Shown: in pieces, positions 1 to 12,200 of the stretch
Numbering within the stretch: position 1 is the first letter of the stretch
Layout: every line of letters starts with the position of its first letter
Assembly (NCBI GenBank): GCA_009768925.2
Contig: VHIT02000034.1
Span: forward strand, 521,621 to 585,620
From: Cryptosporidium bovis
Lineage: Eukaryota; Apicomplexa; Conoidasida; Eucoccidiorida; Cryptosporidiidae
Length of the DNA stretch: 64,000 bases
Direction of reading: 5' to 3'
Program-made: the position numbers and the translations under genes
Notes under the pieces: model-generated
What the model was told of the DNA's origin: nothing
Seen by the model: the letters and a program-made list of their open reading frames with translations, nothing else
Database searches by the model: none

Positions 1-424
1 AACGTGGCAACTTGTCTGCTAAATGAACCAATATTGAATCTCCTGATTCATTAGATACGCTTAATGCCAAGTCGCCTATTTTTTCTGTTACTTTTATACC
101 CAAGTAAATAGCATACCACTCATCCAAATAATTTTGGTTTACATTTATGGAAAATTTTACGCATTCAATATCTTCTATCCTCTCAAAACTAACAGAAAAT
201 GGAACTGTATCCCAATTGTATTCCAAAACGCCTAACTCTATCATTTTCTCATATATTTCAAACGATATATTTTTATTTATTTTGTCATCTTTTCCTAGAA
301 AAAAGAACCGCAGCTCCAAAACACCTTCGGAATCATTGTCTTCCTCATACCTACATTTCTGGAACTCAAATATCCTCCTAAATAAATCTTCATTGCCTTC
401 ATAAATGTCTGTTGAACAATTCAT
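1..424 (-). CDS. Ecdysoneless/SGT1-like protein, 5' part only
   Basis: The first 141 codons of a gene that runs off the left edge of the window. The ATG is at 424. The N-terminus contains the hallmark of the SGT1/Ecdysoneless (ECD) family: a segment reading DEWYAIYLGIKVTEKIGDLA, followed by SVSNESGD and a LVHLADKLPR-like stretch, matching the family pattern DEWFIVYLLFEIs..fp.la.SV.DndGEFLLIEAA..LP+W. Family knowledge: ECD proteins act in pre-mRNA splicing (PRPF8 stability) and cell-cycle progression, and can complement yeast gcr2. The start sits 53 bp from a 14-bp GGCGCC palindrome that probably drives it, and the gene is divergent from PIG-V. The rest of the protein lies outside the window, so length and integrity cannot be judged. 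Confidence 0.75.
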   Translation of the reverse strand, partial: MNCSTDIYEGNEDLFRRIFEFQKCRYEEDNDSEGVLELRFFFLGKDDKINKNISFEIYEKMIELGVLEYNWDTVPFSVSFERIEDIECVKFSINVNQNYLDEWYAIYLGIKVTEKIGDLALSVSNESGDSILVHLADKLPR

Positions 425-933
425 TCTTTCCTTTTCACTACATTCCCGTCCTTAGTATTACTATTTTAAAAAATAGTGGCGCCGGCGCCATCTTCTTAGT
501 GATACAATTTAGTATCGTCCTTAGATCACATGTAAATTTCAACGCTTATAAAGGTTTTCATCGGAAGGCTGAAGTTTTGTTCAAGGGTTGTTTATTCCAG
601 ACCAGGCGTTTGGCTCATGAAAGGTTTAATTGGGGTTGTATGTCAATTTTAAGTTTTAAACAAAAGAAAAATATCATGGGAGTGTCCGGTTTTAATATAT
701 TGTGCGCTTAGAAATCTATTTTAACACAGTAATAAGGTTTGCCAATAATAAAATAGGCTTGGAATTAATTTAACAATTGCTTTAATATTTTCACAACTAC
801 TGCTGTTTAATAATTATTTCTTGTTTTATCAAGAACAAGAAAAAAACTTATATCAATTCGTAAAGGCAATTAAATCAAGTAAAACAGGTACCCATATATA
901 TATCACCGGAACTTTAACACACTGTATAAACCT
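425..933. other. Divergent intergenic region between ECD-like gene and PIG-V
   Basis: 509 bp between two divergently transcribed genes. It holds the GGCGCC double palindrome at 477-490 and otherwise AT-rich sequence. A 99-codon open frame inside it shows no recognisable composition or motif and is treated as chance. Confidence 0.6.
477..490. promoter_or_regulatory. GGCGCC double palindrome (E2F-like site)
   Basis: TGGCGCCGGCGCCA is a perfect 14-bp palindrome made of two abutting GGCGCC words in otherwise AT-rich DNA. TGGCGCCA-type, E2F/DP1-like motifs have been described as enriched upstream of Cryptosporidium genes. It lies 53 bp from the ECD-like start and 444 bp from the PIG-V start, so it most likely serves the former. 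Confidence 0.65.
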
Positions 934-2271
934 ATGAAGTTAAATATAAGAAGAGTTGTGTTGTTAAGCGCATTTTCCCGTTTAGTTTGCATATTTATTT
1001 CATTTTTTGTGAATGATATATTTTCAGGCCTCAGAAATACAGGAATCTTGAATCTTTACCTGGATAATGAATCAAAAAAGTATCAAAATACCATTACGTG
1101 GAAATTTGTAAAATCATTCATTAATTGGGACGGCGAATACTATTTAAGAGTTTCTTATTTTGGGGACTATGAATACGAGCACCAGCATGCCTTCTTTCCT
1201 CTCTATCCAATGATGGTTAACGTAATATCTAGATTATTTTATAAATTAAGTGAGTCTAGAATTATAATAAATATGATTGTTGGAGTATTTTTAAGTAATT
1301 TGGCTTTTATAATTGCCAGTGTTGGTTTATATTTATTTCAATGTGAATTAAACAAAAGAATTAAAATAAAAAATGTCGTGTTTCCAGGAGTATCTACATT
1401 ATTTTTTATATTCCCATCTTCAAACATATTTAATTCTGCAATGTACAGTGAAAGTCTTTTCGCTTGTTTTAATTTTTGGTCAGCATTCTTTATTTTAAAA
1501 GCCGAGCATTATTCGAAGAAAAATGGCTTCTATTCGTTTAAAAATATTATTTATCTAATTAGTTCTGTACTATTTATGTCACTCACTTCTGGAGTGAGAT
1601 CTAATGGAATATTAAACTCAATTCCTTTATTTCTATACTTTTTATCGACAACTCCAACTCCTAGCAGAAATTTGAGTAATATCACACCATTTTTTATTCA
1701 CTGGTCAATTGCTTTTACGCTCTTCATTACTTCCATATCTCCCTTTTTAGCCTACCTCACTTTCTCATATTTAAGATATTGTATCAACTTAAACATTCCA
1801 CGTCCTTGGTGCTATAAGCAAATACCCAATATATATTCATTTGTTCAAGGCGAATACTGGAATAATGGACCATTTAATTACTGGAAAATTCAAAAAATTG
1901 ACAGATTTATTATTGTAATACCATGTATTACAGTCTCTTTCATGTCCTTAAGTATGTTCCTAAAATACTCAAAAAAAAACAAATTTTCTGAAAACATACG
2001 TGCCACAATTAACAATGTTCTTCAAAACTTTAATAATGCATCTACATTCATTGGATATGCTTTTCAAATATATTTTCTCTTATTATCAATACCTATTTTC
2101 GGTTATATTGAGGTACTAATTAGACTTCTTAATTGCATTCCCGTTTTCTTCACTTTTATTGGATATGTTTACCACAGTTACCCGAAATACTCCAAGTACA
2201 TTCTTTTATTCCAAATATTTTCCTTCATTTTCGGAAATATTTGGTTTCCAAACTTCCTGCCATGGACATAA
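934..2271 (+). CDS. GPI mannosyltransferase 2 (PIG-V/Gpi18 family)
   Basis: A 445-residue polytopic membrane protein. Near the N-terminus are WDGEYY (residues 65-70) and HQHAFFPLYP (about 83-92), the lumenal WDG..Y ... aFfPlyP signature of PIG-V. A later segment has GVRSNG, the RsNG motif typical of the family, and the protein ends FLPWT like other family members. Many hydrophobic helices are spread along the length, as expected for a GT-C glycosyltransferase of the ER. Family role: it adds the second mannose from dolichol-P-mannose during GPI-anchor assembly, and Cryptosporidium sporozoites are rich in GPI-anchored surface proteins. Length is close to yeast and human homologues (about 430-495). 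The ATG at 934 gives a natural start, with no upstream in-frame sequence that looks coding. No key motif is missing. Confidence 0.85.
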   Translation: MKLNIRRVVLLSAFSRLVCIFISFFVNDIFSGLRNTGILNLYLDNESKKYQNTITWKFVKSFINWDGEYYLRVSYFGDYEYEHQHAFFPLYPMMVNVISRLFYKLSESRIIINMIVGVFLSNLAFIIASVGLYLFQCELNKRIKIKNVVFPGVSTLFFIFPSSNIFNSAMYSESLFACFNFWSAFFILKAEHYSKKNGFYSFKNIIYLISSVLFMSLTSGVRSNGILNSIPLFLYFLSTTPTPSRNLSNITPFFIHWSIAFTLFITSISPFLAYLTFSYLRYCINLNIPRPWCYKQIPNIYSFVQGEYWNNGPFNYWKIQKIDRFIIVIPCITVSFMSLSMFLKYSKKNKFSENIRATINNVLQNFNNASTFIGYAFQIYFLLLSIPIFGYIEVLIRLLNCIPVFFTFIGYVYHSYPKYSKYILLFQIFSFIFGNIWFPNFLPWT

Positions 2272-2582
2272 CCCGAATTAGATTATTGATTTTAGGCTAT
2301 TTTATATTATATGTTTGTCTTATTCTATCTTTATCTTATCCATTGTATTCTTTATTTATTATTAATCACTAATTATTCTATTAATAATAGATCTAAAACA
2401 TTCAATTTTGGGGTATCAGTGGTGGCGCCAAAACCATTTTTTTCATTCACAAGTTAAAAGTTGGATTAAAAATTGCAATAATTAATTTATAGTTTTTTTT
2501 GGTTGTTATATCACTGATATTTTATTTTACTTAAATTTTAATCTTTATATTTCTACTTATATTCTATTGAAAACTGTATTAT
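2272..2582. other. Intergenic region with GGCGCC site
   Basis: 311 bp between PIG-V and the MPP6-like gene, both on the plus strand. Apart from the TGGCGCCA site at 2423-2430, only AT-rich sequence is seen. Confidence 0.6.
2423..2430. promoter_or_regulatory. TGGCGCCA palindrome (E2F-like site)
   Basis: An isolated TGGCGCCA palindrome 153 bp before the start of the MPP6-like gene, of the type found near 477, 36205 and 62984 in this window. Confidence 0.55.
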
Positions 2583-3077
2583 ATGTCGAACAAGCAACTG
2601 AAGTTTTCATCAAATGTTTCAGCTGTAAGTTTGAAAATAGATGACAAACGAGAACCAGAATCTATTTTATTTAAAAATCAATAAATAAATGATTACCTTA
2701 ACTTTCATTTTTTACTTAAAAATTGTTATTAATAACTGAATCTATATTGCATTCTACATTTTTAGTTAAGATTCATTCAAGCTGCTCAGGCCAAAGTCAA
2801 GCATAATGAACTTAAAAAGAAGCAAGAGGAAACATTGGGGTGGTGTTTACCAGGGTATGAGGATATGAGAACAACAACTTCCGAACTTGCAAATAAGGAC
2901 GGCAAACTAGAAAACATGCTCATATTATCTAGAAAATCCTTTAATTCATTCAACAAAAATGTAGAAAGAGCTAATAATGCTATTATATCTAGAAGAAAGA
3001 ATCTGGAAAAAAAGATTGAAGAAAGCTATGAAGAAGAAGCAATAATGAATATGTTCAAAGGAAACAAAAAGACGTAA
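2583..3077 (+). CDS. MPP6-like nuclear exosome cofactor (two exons)
   Basis: A small split gene. Exon 1 is 2583-2624 (14 codons), the intron is 2625-2765 (141 bp, GTAAGT...TTTTTAG, phase 0) and exon 2 is 2766-3077, giving a 117-residue basic, Lys-rich protein. The N-terminus reads KQLKFSSNVSALRFIQ, comparable to LSKNLLRMKFMQR of M-phase phosphoprotein 6. After a GWCLPGYEDM segment comes ILSRKSFNSFNKNVERAN, comparable to the conserved yGR.SFrGFNPEVEkl motif. Family knowledge: MPP6/MPHOSPH6 binds the Rrp6/Mtr4 nuclear exosome and helps 5.8S rRNA maturation. The length is close to the human protein (160) but shorter. The short exon 1 makes the gene easy to miss. The intron boundaries are the main evidence for the N-terminus; the assignment rests on two short motifs and their order. 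Confidence 0.6.
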
Positions 3078-3223
3078 CACTTGTTTTTTTACATTATAAA
3101 ATTATTCATATTGCTGCAATAAGTACTACAAAATATACAAATATATTAGTGTAATTCTACATTACTGAATTTTTAATTGTAAGGTACCTTGTATGTTCTC
3201 TACCTTTCTCTTCTCTATTCACA

Positions 3224-6200
3224 CTAATTTTCTTTTGAAACGTCCTCCCTCATATATTTAAGCAATTCTCCCAGAGTTGAAATGTTTGATCCATCGTTCT
3301 GATTGTCGTTATTATTGCTACCATCATTACTGGTAATATGAAAGTTATTAATGTTGTTATACTCACTTTTTTTGTAATTGTTAATACCTTTATAACCACT
3401 ACTACAATAGCTGCTATTAGTACTGCTATTGTTACTAAAGCCAGTACCAATATAATTACTATTGCTATTGTAATAATAGTTTGTGCCATTATAACCAGTG
3501 ATATAACTATTACTGTCATTACTTGCACAATTGTAACTACTGCTGCTACTACTACCAATATAGGAATAATTGTCGTTATTGCCACTGCTGCTTAAAATGT
3601 AGGAATTTTCATTGTGACGTTTGTCGAAATTACTTTCATATGCAGCATAGGAAGAATCATGACGAATGTAACTTGGACTATTTAAATTTATGTTTTTTGA
3701 GGCCAAATTTCCATTCAAGGAGAGTAAATTGGAGAGAAGAGTTCCGGCAGAGGAAAACATGTTTTGTGGATTTGAAATTAGAAACTCCATTTTAGAATTG
3801 GTTTTAATACATTGTTTATTGCAATATTCAGCAATATTGAAAATTTGACTTTCATTGGGCAAAAGAGTAGATAATATTGAGATATCACTTAATTCACTTT
3901 TTGTCTCGTCATCTGAACATATTGTAACAATCCCAAGTAAATAATACTTAGAAATTGGAAAATCAAAGTTACTCGGCACTTTACAATCATTTATACTGTT
4001 TTTTTTGTTTAAATTGCAGGGAAACAACCAAAGTTTAATTTCTTCTGAATTTAATAAATTAAATTCAAAGACTTCGTAGTTACGCATATTATATTGAAAA
4101 TGGAATATTCTATTGAAAACTTCGTCCTCACAACTGTTGATATTTTGACTCCAATTAGAGGACAAAAGAACGCATAAAGACTTGTTTAGATCCAATTTCA
4201 AGTCGTTAAACAAAAATAATCTTCCATTAAACTGAAAATTCAGGTTTTTTTCGAGTGAATTTAGAATATAATCACTTTTCTTGCCTATTTGGTTTCCTAT
4301 TTGGTAAAATCCAACTTCCAAAATGTTCCCTGAGCTATTTTTATCTATTTCACTGCTTAAATTAAGCCAGCCTAGCCAAATAAATTTAATGTCACTCAAA
4401 TATCCAATGTGTCTCTTTAGTCTCTCCGACATATTTTTCTTGTTCGACCCAACTGGATCAAAATCTCCAGATTTTTGGTTCGATTGGCTTGCTTGATCTA
4501 AAACACTTGATTTATTATATTCAGAGTCACCACTTATCATCTCCCCCTCGCTTATCCTAATTTTCTTGCAACTCTCAATATCATTACCCTTCTTAGAATT
4601 TTGATCATTCACCCCATAGATGCAAGCTTCTCTTTTCTTTTTTAACGCCATCACCTCATTCCTCTCATAAATATCAAGCTCGCTTGCTTTTTGTTTTGAA
4701 ACTTTGGCTTTGATGTCAGTACTACTTTTACTATCGGTTATACCACTTGCTGCAGAATTTTTATCGATATTTGAGCTCTTCTTTCGATGCCTATCTCTAA
4801 TTGACCCACTGTTGTTTAAAGACATGCTGCAACTGGAGGACGGCAATTTGTGGTGAGAGTGACTGGAATTACTGCTTTTGGAATTACCTTCTCTACTGGA
4901 ACTGCTTAATTCAATCATTATTTTTGTATGAGTGCTTGTATATTCGCTATTAATGTGCCATTTATTTTTGAAGTACTTAATATAGGACGAATAGTTTGAT
5001 AAGTCGATAAGATACAATTCATCCTCGCTCACTCTGAAATTCATTGACTCGAAAATTAATGTAAATATATAATCAACGGTATTTTTGAGATATTTATCAA
5101 CAAGAGTGAACAAATTAATGCAATTAGATTCTTTCGTCTCTGTAAATCCATTGTTGTAAATAAAGTCATCTTTTTTTTTTATAAAATCGTAATTACAGTC
5201 CTTAATATCGTAAAAATAGTTGAAAACAAACTCAAGTAATTGCTTTGCGTATTTTCTAATTAAAAACAAAAAAACATTGGGTTTTAGTGGTTGAGATAAA
5301 GGAAGTATCTGCCACTTGTATTTGACTCTATCTATACTTTTTTCCAGTAAAAATATATTACTTAATGGTCCAAAGTCTTCCTTATTGTCAAATTCAAAAT
5401 ACCTTACTTTGAAATTCTTTTTTCCAGAAAAGTGATATACCAACCTATTGTCTTTCCTGCGTAATATGGTCAAAGATCCTATTTCTAATGCTTTTTTCAT
5501 ACATTTTTCGGAGTCTGTAGTTACAAAAGCATCTTTTTTAAATATAAATTCCTTCTCCAGAAAACACTTGTATTCAGTTAAATATTCCCCTATATCAACA
5601 AAACCTCCCATAAAGGAAGCTAACAACTCCGTTTCTGGAACCTCTAAATAAAAGAAACTAGTATAAAGTAAACTCCTACTCAAGTAAGTCCCTACTTTGC
5701 CATTGCCACAATTATTTATGCTGTAGTTCCCTGAATTACTACTGCTTTTATCATCGTTTATAATGCAATTAATATGGTCCTTTTTGTTAAATGATAAAGA
5801 TTCAATAAGGTAGTTCGAGTATGACAAATAACATTCAAGTGCGACAAATTCACAGTATTTATTTATTCCTAGCGTGCTTCCGTTAACTGCAACATTATTC
5901 CAAACTAAGCACTCATAATGAAGATCTTTAATTACCTTATATCCCAAAATTGGAACAAATACTGCCTCTTTTTGCACTAGGTCATTTTCCTCATTATTAT
6001 CGTCTAAAGATTTGACATTATTTATTTCTTTTTTTTCGCTTGGTGAAATACCCCAAAAGTACCTTGTTCCAAATACTAAGTAATATCTAGTTATCCCTTT
6101 AAAATACTCAATATATGCCAGGGAAAGCTTGTCTGTTATTATTTTTGCTCTTATTATTAGAATTCTAAGTTTAAGTATTTCTTCCAAAAAACCTATATTA

Positions 6201-9200
6201 TACAATATCATTTTCATGATGTCACCATCTTTAAAAGTTGAAGTGTATTCTTTACGGTCAATATTGGTTATTTTATTTAAAATGGTATGAATATCATTAT
6301 CTAAAATGTGTGATTCATCATAATAATTCATCAATAAATCATAGTTATTGTAAGGTTTAACTCCATAAGTTTTGTAAATAATCTCGTAGTTAGGTATCAA
6401 CTTTGATAATTCATAACAAGATGCTCTTCTAATATCATCACGGCTTACATTAGGTGGTATCAACATCTTTTCCATAAGTACTTTTATATCAGTATCACCA
6501 TATAAATTATATTTATCATCTCTCTTATTTGCTGTTACATCTTTTTTAATTATTTCTAATATAGTTTCTGCTTTTTTCTCTAATTCAAGTATTCTTTCTT
6601 TTCTATTCTTAACTAAAGACAAAAATTTACCTATTGAATCTCTATTATTGTGGTTAACTATGTAATTTATTACGCTCTCTGATTTATTTATCAAGTATTC
6701 AAATACATCCAAAAATGTCTTTTTTTCGCTTAGTGGAAAAATTTTATTTATGAAAAATATATCTACATCTTCTTTATTCTTAAAAGGAGTAAAAAAGTAT
6801 GCGTTTGATATTGTCTTAAAACTGCTAAATTCCTCCATTAACATTAATTCTCTCTCATGTATATAGTGGCCAAACATAAGCGAAATACCTTGTCTTTCTG
6901 GTTTTAAATTGTCCAAACAATAAACCAATCTAATTATTTCTTTAATTAAGTAATAGAATTCTTTCAAAATAATAGTTTTACCGTTTTTTACAAAACTTGT
7001 ATTCTTCATAATCTCATTCATACTATAGTTCATAATTGCTATTTTTTTCGCTAAATCAAAATTGAAGCTGCCATATTTGTTATTTATTAGTCTTGATTTA
7101 CTCATCAAATTTTTAATATATATCCTAAATAGTATTATATTCGTGGCAAAATCAATAGTATCGTGAATAAACACAAACCTTTTGTCATTGATACATTCCT
7201 TTATTGTTTTATTTTTTCCAGTATTTACTGTTCTCAAAATATTACTGCACTCCGGTCTACATTTCAGTTCTAATTTAGTTCCTTCACTATTATTATTAAT
7301 ATTGTTATCCAAATTTGTATCAAAGTTAAAAGATGCAAAAGAAAATGTATTGTAACACTCTTTATTTTCAAATTCATGATTGTTAAATCCTCCCTCATTT
7401 GAAATCCGAAGTAAAAACATTTCACTGAAACTATTCAAATTATTGTTTAGTGAATGAATATCATACGGATTTTGGCCGGCACCTTTATAATAGTAATAAT
7501 AATGCTCGCCTATTCTGGAATAATCATAATATAAATCGTATAAACTCCTCATTCTCCTCAAGTAGATTGAATTTAAAACTTCGTTATTTAACTTTATTTC
7601 TCTAGATAAATCAAATAACAGTTTTATATCAGAGTAAAATATACCACTTTTTTGATTTATTGAATACTTTATTGCTAATATTACATTTTTTTTAGAAAGA
7701 TAGACTAGTGTTATATCCTTTATAAAAGACCATTTATTCTTTGCCTTCTTTATTCTATCTATGATGGAATTTACATCGTCCTCTCCACAACTTTTACTCC
7801 CAAACTTGCTACTGTATTCAAAGTTGTCGCATTCGTCCGCCAATTTATCCAACAATCGCAGCTTATTTTCCACCTCTAATTGCAACTCACCCTTTTCATA
7901 TTCGTCATTCGATCCGCTTTCTGAAGTCTCCATGTCATTATTGTATTTTGCATTGCTCACACAACCGATACTTACTGAATTTATTGGTTTAATGCCTCTA
8001 ATTTGTTCAATTAAATTTGTAGGAAAATAAAGTAAAAAATTACTTGGTAAATTGGAATTATACAAACCATTTGTTGTTATGTCCCTAAATACACCGTTGA
8101 TATAATCATTAAATAGTTCAAATGAAAAGAATTCAATTATTCGCAATTTTAAATACATATCTACTGTTCTTTTGTATTTGTACTCGAATTCTTTTTCATA
8201 TTTGATTCCTTTGTGAAGTTTCTTATTATCACTATATTCACACTCACTCGAATCATCATACTTTTGATCAAATTCAAGGCAACTATCACACTCTACTTCA
8301 ATTCTACTCTTTTCTACAGTATTGTTACAGTAACAATTCTCAACCAAATTGTTTTCACCATTGTAGTAAGGATTGTTCTTTGAAAAGTCATAAAGTAGTA
8401 TTTTCATTATTTTACTTCTATTATATAGTAATAATACGTCATAGTACCTGTTTCCGTTCAATGCTTTGTCTTTATTTAAAAAATAATCTTCCAAATTATC
8501 AAATAATTTATTCCAATCACAAACAAATTTTGCATAGTGACTTGAAATTCTAAAAATTAGAGTATATATAGCAAAGCCGTCTTTTAATCTCATTGGATTG
8601 AATATATTAGATATTTCCAAAAGAGTGTAATATGATGATGAGGGAATCATTAAACTATAATTAAGCCAGTCGCACAACTTCATGTTTACCTGAAGTTTTT
8701 TAAGTGAAATTCTGTACAAATTAAACAAAAATAAAATCTCTATATTTGAATAATAGTTAACCACGTCATTTAAAAACTCTAATTTATTATTTAATTTTCT
8801 CCTTCTCTCCAATATTAATTCAGACAAAAATTTAATTATCCCCCTATAATTAAAACTAGTTTTATTACTTATATTATCCGATTCATCGTCCACAAAAATG
8901 ATTTCTTTTCTCAACTTTACAATCCTGTGAATACAATCTTTGTCCTTAATAAAAACAGTCTTAATATTACATAAACCGTTGCTTACTCTTAATTTTTTTG
9001 AATGGTTTAAGGAAAAAAGCATCAAGTTCCTTTCCTCTTCCATTAAACTTGTGTATAATCTGAATAGACCCTCAAAATTTGAATTTCCTATTTCGCACAC
9101 TTTATTACAAAAATCATTATCATCAGACAAAACATCATTCAAGCTATTATTATTTAAATCAATATTTCCGGAACAACTATTATCAGAATTCATATTCGCT

Positions 9201-12200
9201 TTCAAATAATTACTGTTGCCAGAACAAGTACCATTTTCTTTACTATCAGTTTCAACTATTTTCTTATTATTAAATAATTCGTCAAATATTACATATTCAT
9301 TACTTAGTTTAGAGGTTGTTTTGTTTGAGTATATTTTTTCCGGAGAATACGAGTAATAAAAGTCATTATCAAAGTTAGTCTCAAAATCTTTATTCACATA
9401 CTTTGACAAGATACCACTGCTATAACTAATTGGTTGATGAAAGCAATAACTGTCATTATTACAATCTTTGTAAGCATCATTGTAATTATTGTTTGTAAAC
9501 TTATTCAATATCCTGCCCTTCAGTTCAAAGTTTTTATTATTTATTAAGTAAATAATACTGTCTATTTGTTTATTTAAACTCTCAAATTCCTCATAATCAG
9601 AAACTAATTTAGATACATTAAGTTTCGCGTGAACTTTTTTGTAGTATATATACTTTAAATCAAAATAATAGTCATCCAATGTTCCCATAATATTCCTTCC
9701 GGATAAAAGGGAATCATTCATGTATAATGCCAATCTCTCTGTCAAGTAATTCATCAAATAATTGTACCACTTGTCATTCATACACTGATCGTATTTCTCA
9801 CTATTCGATTTGTCTTCCAAATATTTTTTAAAATTGTCGCCTTTACACTTCAATGTATTAAAATACCCAACGCTTAAGTGAACCGTGTTGTAGTCAACAA
9901 GTCTTAATTTTCGCCATATTAATAGCAGTTCTTTGTTATCTAAACACGAAAGCTTTCTTGGAATGTACTCTAAAAGGTCAATGTAGTTGATCATGTTTTC
10001 CGAACTTGTTTTATTTTTATCTAAATTAATGTCCAAATCTTTGTTCATTTTATTTACATTGTGCAATATGTAAATACACAAAAATCTCTGAAATAGTCTA
10101 ACCTCCCAATTATATGGAATTCTATATGTGTTATTAGAACCAAAAGAGTCATCTGATTCATTAACTTTAATTAAAGATGGCTTAATACACACACCTAAGT
10201 TGGTATTCACGACAATATTTAGTAAATAATCATAGTATTCACTTATAGTCCCATAGTCTTTAATTACGAACTGATTTGTGCATCTCTTATCGTTAGCAAT
10301 ACTATTGTTAAAATCATCTATAATAAATAAACAAATACCATCGTAGACTGTTTCTATTTTATCATTGTTACCTATTATATAGTTCATTATTTTTAATAAT
10401 CTTTGCTTATAATCCAATTTCAATATTAATGAGTCATCATCTGCTTTCATGTTTTCAATAATTAAGTAGAAACTTAAAATATTGTTGTAGTGATATACAA
10501 AAGTATCCAATAACATTTTCATTTTATCATTAGCATCTTTAACTAGTTTATTTAAATAGTTATTATTATCAAAACCGTTTAAATAAATTGTATTAGCAGC
10601 AATGACACTGTTTTTTGTTATTGTTTTATCGTTGTAGTTACCGTCAACAAATCCCATTTTATTCACAACCCTTTTGTCGGCAACACTTTCTACCGATAAA
10701 CCATCATTGCAACTGTTTTTGTAGCTATCTTCTCTCTCTTTGTCATTAACCATTTTCCTCTTAGCTTTACTGTCCTTGTCCTTATCACTGTCAAAATCTC
10801 GATTATCAGCATCCAAGTAAAGTCTTAGGAGGTAAATTGTCTCAACTCTTAGTTTAGATGTCTTTTTTATATTGTTTTCAAAATAGTCAATTAAGGCAAA
10901 GTATATTTTTATCTTCTCTAGTAATGCAGAAATGCTGGATTTTTCAGGCAACAATCTAAATATTCCCCGTATAACGCCGTCAATGAAAAATAGCATTAAC
11001 GAGAAAGTTAAGTTTGAGGAATTAATCTTATTCGCAAATTCTTCTAAATTTTCATATTCAATTCTAAGCCTTAAATATTTATCTGCCGACCTTAATTTTG
11101 ATAATATAACCTTGTTTCTTGCAAAATTTATGTTAATTGTTCTCATCTTACTAAAATATTTTTCTCTCTTATTATTCTCAATATCAGTGAAATAACTACA
11201 AAATAATAAATACTTGTCCCTTATTCCCATATTATCACAAACCTGTTTGCTTATACTTCTATTGTTGTTGATACACTCCAAATAATTTGCACATAATTCG
11301 TTAATATCCCATATCCACGCCTCAACTTTTCTTATATTGCTCAACATTAATCTAATTTTTAAAGATAAAAGCTTTCTAGGAAAGTGATTACAGTAAATGT
11401 ATCTATTTTTCATATTATCAGAATATACAGTAGATCCCTTCTTTATTTTGCCAGAGTTATGATTGAAACGAGACTTTTTTGGTAACAATATTGAATAATC
11501 AGATTGGATCTCTTTGTATTTCACTTTATTTGTGTCATTTATTGTATCACTTGAATTGCTATCCAACTTTAATTCATTAACATATTCTACAAATTTTTCC
11601 AAGGATATAATCTCGTCGATAATATTTATGTTATTTTCAAGACTAAACAATTGATTAGAGTAAATACTAAAAGAATTACTATCGAAATTATTGTTAATAA
11701 CCATATAATCACTCCAATTTTTGTTTACATCAAAAAACATAGCAAGCTCCTTCCCAACTCTATTTTCAACTAATACAGAGTAATTTAGTATCTTTTTGCA
11801 TCTATTCCTAGATAATACAGAATTTTTAGGCAACTCTCTGTCTACCTTATTCATCAAATATCTGAGCTTATCTGTGTCAATTACTTTGTTATTCACCAAT
11901 TTGTCAAGTTCACTGTTAAATCTGACCACTTTTCTGTTTATCCTAGTCAAAAAACTAAAAAGTTTTGAATTCACAAGTGGTCCTCCAATGCTTTCCATAT
12001 CGGTTTTGTTTCCACTTCCTCCACTGCTCCCATCATTGTTGCTCCTTTTACTATTATTATTAGTGTTGTCACTGCAGTTATTGTTGTAGATATCATTGTT
12101 ACTACTAACATCGCTAATATTACTACAATTATTACGATAACAATCAGGAAACTCCCTTAATACTCTCGAAACGGTGTTCATGTCTACTTCAGATATCCTC

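Noticed and set aside
412-711. 99-codon frame in the ECD/PIG-V promoter region
   Set aside because: Runs through the GGCGCC palindrome and overlaps the start of the ECD-like gene on the other strand; no family resemblance.
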